Assembly: GCA_905215635.1 (NCBI GenBank)
Contig: CAJMQX010000029.1
Coordinates: 1 to 7,442, forward strand
Direction: 5' to 3'
From: an uncultured bacterium
Lineage (GTDB): Bacteria > Bacillota_I > Bacilli_A > RF39 > UBA660
Length of the DNA: 7,442 nucleotides
This document shows positions 5,955 to 7,442 of this stretch, in pieces. A model generated the notes under the pieces. It was given only the letters and a program-made list of their open reading frames with translations, was not told the DNA's origin and did not search any database. The position numbers and the translations under genes are program-made. Numbering within the stretch: position 1 is the stretch's first letter; the number at the start of each line of letters is the position of its first letter.

Positions 5955-5984
5955 ATGGAGGTATTAATAAGAGATGAGTGTTGA
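5955..5984 (+). other. Possible 9-codon leader ORF overlapping the CAT-like gene start
   Basis: An ATG at 5955 has AAGGAG at 5945-5950, four bases upstream, and reads Met-Glu-Val-Leu-Ile-Arg-Asp-Glu-Cys to a TGA at 5982-5984. It ends 11 bases inside the CAT-like gene in another frame. The GGAGG that would serve the CAT-like gene (5957-5961) lies inside this small ORF and is an unusually long 12 bases from the ATG at 5974. Short leader ORFs are known to control cat genes of Gram-positive bacteria. Here I see no hairpin hiding the ribosome site, so this may be coincidental. Confidence 0.25.
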
Positions 5985-6648
5985 TAAACTAACTAATAAT
6001 ATGAAAGAAGTAGATATTGAGAAGTTACCTAGAAAAAAGACTTATGAATGGTTTAATAAATTTAGTAATCCTACTTATGGAATAGATGTTATGATAGATG
6101 TATCAGAAATTGTTAAAAGAGCTAAAGAAAAGAAAGAGTCATTTTTTATTTTAATGTTATATGTCGTTACTAAGGGACTTAATAGTGTTCCTGAGATGAG
6201 AATGCGTTTTGTTAATGATAAACCAGTTATTTTTGAAGATATTAACCCAGCAATTACGGTTATAAGAGAAGATGAGACATTTGAAAATGTTAGATTTGAA
6301 AATAAAAATAATTTAGCAGAATTTTATAAGATTGCTCATGAAAAAATTGAAGAAGCTAAATATAAGAAAGAATTAGATAGTGATTATAATATAGAGAACT
6401 GTTATAATGAATATTATATAACTTGTTTACCTTGGATTAACTTTACAAGTTTATCACATCCTATTCCTGATGATAAAAGTTCTCTTACAGTACCTAGAAT
6501 ATGCTTTGGAAAGTATTCTTTAAATAATGGAAAATATGAAATGATGTTAAATATTACTGTTAGTCATGCCTTTGTAGATGGAATACATATGGCTAAAGCC
6601 TTTAAAGAAATTCAAGAATTAGCAAATAAAATATGGGAATTTGAATAA
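5974..6648 (+). CDS. Chloramphenicol acetyltransferase (CAT)-family O-acetyltransferase, substrate uncertain
   Basis: At 224 residues this has the length and order of the type A CAT family, trimeric cytoplasmic enzymes that move an acetyl group from acetyl-CoA to a hydroxyl. The early Arg-Lys-Lys-Thr-Tyr-Glu-Trp-Phe block (20-27) corresponds to the usual Arg-Lys-Glu-Tyr-Phe region. Leu-Pro-Trp-Ile-Asn-Phe-Thr-Ser (152-159) matches the Pro-Trp-Ile-Asp-Phe-Ser-Ser segment carrying the oxyanion serine. The active-site block is Val-Ser-His-Ala-Phe-Val-Asp-Gly-Ile-His (196-205), which keeps the catalytic His (198) and the structural Asp (202). Classical enzymes have two adjacent histidines followed by Ala-Val-Cys-Asp-Gly; here the first His is Ser. 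Resistance activity is therefore not assured. An in-frame stop at 5968 fixes the ATG at 5974 as the most upstream start. dgkA follows after 40 bases. Confidence 0.85.
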   Translation: MSVDKLTNNMKEVDIEKLPRKKTYEWFNKFSNPTYGIDVMIDVSEIVKRAKEKKESFFILMLYVVTKGLNSVPEMRMRFVNDKPVIFEDINPAITVIREDETFENVRFENKNNLAEFYKIAHEKIEEAKYKKELDSDYNIENCYNEYYITCLPWINFTSLSHPIPDDKSSLTVPRICFGKYSLNNGKYEMMLNITVSHAFVDGIHMAKAFKEIQELANKIWEFE

Positions 6649-6678
6649 ATATTTAATAACAGATTAGATAGAAAGTAT

Positions 6679-6683
6679 GGAGG
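6679..6683 (+). promoter_or_regulatory. Ribosome binding site that decides the dgkA start
   Basis: GGAGG lies 5 bases before the ATG at 6689. It overlaps an earlier in-frame ATG at 6677, which has no comparable ribosome site of its own, so 6689 is the better start. Confidence 0.75.
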
Positions 6684-6688
6684 AAAAT

Positions 6689-7069
6689 ATGAATAAGATG
6701 ACAGAAGAAAGAAAAAAAATTATCAATAGCTTTAAGTATGCTTTTGAAGGAATAAAGTCTTCTTTAAAAACTGAAAGAAATATAAAGATACATTTTAGTA
6801 TGATGATACTAGTTATTGTAGCCGGAATACTTCTTGATATTAGTACATATGAATGGATGATTTGTATCATTTTGTTCGGGATGGTTATTGGCGGTGAACT
6901 AGTTAATACAGCAATTGAAGAAGTTACAGACTTAGTAACAACCGAGATTAATCCTAAAGCAAAACTAGCTAAAGATATTGCGGCAGGAGCAGTATTGATA
7001 ATGGCAATTACATCAGCGATTATTGGTTTAATAATATTTATACCAAAAATTATCTTGTTGTTTAAATAA
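6689..7069 (+). CDS. dgkA: DgkA-family undecaprenol / diacylglycerol kinase
   Basis: This small integral membrane kinase has 126 residues, the normal length. The DgkA signature is clear at 70-81, Glu-Leu-Val-Asn-Thr-Ala-Ile-Glu-Glu-Val-Thr-Asp, with Glu70, Asn73, Glu77 and Asp81 in register with the E. coli active-site residues. Glu29 in Thr-Glu-Arg-Asn-Ile-Lys-Ile-His (28-35) and Ala-Lys-Asp-Ile-Ala-Ala-Gly-Ala-Val (94-102) are also family-typical. Three membrane segments lie at about 35-51, 55-76 and 98-119. Gram-positive members mainly phosphorylate undecaprenol, feeding the lipid carrier for peptidoglycan and other wall polymers, so I favour that role. The usual Bacillota neighbours ybeY, era and cdd are absent. 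The gene lies 40 bases after the CAT-like gene with no terminator between, so they probably share a transcript ending at 7157-7180. Confidence 0.95.
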   Translation: MNKMTEERKKIINSFKYAFEGIKSSLKTERNIKIHFSMMILVIVAGILLDISTYEWMICIILFGMVIGGELVNTAIEEVTDLVTTEINPKAKLAKDIAAGAVLIMAITSAIIGLIIFIPKIILLFK

Positions 7070-7156
7070 CCTTTTATGATTTATAAGTTATTTAATTTAT
7101 ATATATAATCAATATGAATTAAAATAATTTTTAATGATTTATTTGAAATATATTAT

Positions 7157-7180
7157 GACTATCTTATGATAGTCTTTTTT
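7157..7180 (+). terminator. Intrinsic terminator after dgkA
   Basis: A perfect 7-bp stem (GACTATC at 7157-7163 with GATAGTC at 7168-7174) closes a TTAT loop and is followed directly by six T's. It lies 88 bases after the dgkA stop and points in the same direction. Confidence 0.88.
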
Positions 7181-7338
7181 GTATATACTGTTTCTTATAT
7201 TTGCAGTTAATTGCTATTGTTTTCTGTTTTTTATTTTATATATGTTTTTTTTGTTTCTTATAATTGATATGAGATACAAAAAGGCAAGAAGTATTTTACA
7301 GATATAAATAGTATAATTTGTCAGTTTGTAAAGAATTA

Positions 7339-7367
7339 TTGATAGATAAAGGCTCTTTTGTTATAAT
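7339..7367 (+). promoter_or_regulatory. Strong sigma-A-type promoter of the last gene
   Basis: TTGATA (7339-7344), a 17-base spacer and a consensus TATAAT (7362-7367) are seen, with TG one base upstream of the -10 box (TGtTATAAT). Transcription would start near 7374, giving a leader of about 19 bases that includes the GGAG ribosome site at 7382-7385. Confidence 0.78.
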
Positions 7368-7392
7368 TAGAATAATAATATGGAGTAGAAGT

Positions 7393-7442
7393 ATGAAAAA
7401 AGAAGTGAATAAAAAAGAAATAAAATTTAAAAAGAGAATTAT
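7393..7442 (+). CDS. Start of an unidentified gene (cut by the window end)
   Basis: An ATG at 7393 has GGAG seven bases upstream and a near-consensus promoter just before that. Only 16 codons are visible. They begin Met-Lys-Lys-Glu-Val-Asn and are very rich in lysine (seven of the first 14 residues), ending in Lys-Arg-Ile. A basic start like this could precede a membrane segment or a DNA-binding domain, but nothing can be decided from it. No stop is met before the window ends. Confidence 0.65.
   Translation, partial: MKKEVNKKEIKFKKRI

Larger units (their letters stand above)
5618..5973. other. 356-base divergent intergenic region without a full-length gene
   Basis: The region contains the dehydrogenase promoter on its left and the CAT-like gene promoter on its right. 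Between them are two exact TTGACA boxes (5682-5687 and 5713-5718), a 10-bp inverted repeat (TTTCTTAAAT at 5692-5701 with 5735-5744) and a degenerate array of about five 16-19-base units beginning A-T-T-T/A-A-G-A (5769-5852). I see no RNA gene and no coding frame longer than a few codons, apart from a possible leader ORF at 5955-5984. Confidence 0.6.
7070..7392. other. 323-base intergenic region after dgkA
   Basis: Apart from the dgkA terminator and the promoter at 7339-7367, I see little here. The stretch 7070-7156 is almost pure A/T. The stretch 7175-7262 is unusually T-rich on the plus strand and contains an 11-base direct repeat, TGTTTCTTATA (7189-7199 and 7252-7262). The stretch 7263-7338 is A-rich. 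No tRNA, small RNA or coding frame is supported. Confidence 0.6.

Noticed and set aside
6664..6870. Minus-strand ORF antisense to dgkA
   Set aside because: Its hydrophobic translation mirrors the membrane segments of dgkA on the other strand. There is no ribosome site.
7175..7262. T-rich stretch with the 11-base repeat TGTTTCTTATA as a mobile-element trace
   Set aside because: There are no terminal inverted repeats, no target duplication and no coding remnant. Composition bias is a sufficient explanation.

Overview
The window is a very AT-rich stretch from a low-GC bacterium, most likely a member of the Bacillota (Bacilli) or their wall-retaining relatives. The signs are strong GGAGG-type ribosome binding sites, good TTGACA/TATAAT-type promoters, a YugP-type membrane peptidase and a short Gram-positive DgkA. 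All nine genes with a visible end stop with TAA. Tryptophan is written as TGG, so the standard bacterial code applies. The undecaprenol-kinase type DgkA suggests a peptidoglycan wall. I cannot name a genus.

Layout. Positions 1-393 hold the 3' part of an unrecognised acidic protein on the plus strand. It converges with a minus-strand pair across a bidirectional terminator (408-446). The pair is cysS (cysteinyl-tRNA synthetase) followed by a yugP-like zinc peptidase, joined by a one-base TAATG overlap and driven by a near-consensus promoter at 2595-2623. Divergent from cysS is gmk (guanylate kinase), which overlaps a small DUF1653 gene by the same one-base TAATG junction. A single-pass, membrane-anchored protein of unknown function follows (3688-4419). 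It converges with a minus-strand oxidoreductase related to 2,4-diaminopentanoate dehydrogenase (4565-5617). The gap between these two is filled by nested inverted repeats.

A 356-base gap (5618-5973) then separates the divergent oxidoreductase from a chloramphenicol-acetyltransferase-family gene and dgkA (undecaprenol/diacylglycerol kinase), which probably share a transcript ending at a clear terminator (7157-7180). The window ends with a strong promoter and the first 16 codons of another plus-strand gene.

Most of the window is ordinary housekeeping, and I see no phage, transposase, CRISPR or defence system. The points that deserve a second look are the CAT-family gene (altered active-site signature, a possible 9-codon leader ORF with its own ribosome site overlapping the start, and a long repeat-bearing upstream region), the nested inverted repeats at 4430-4561, the isolated DAPDH-like dehydrogenase and the unknown anchored protein.
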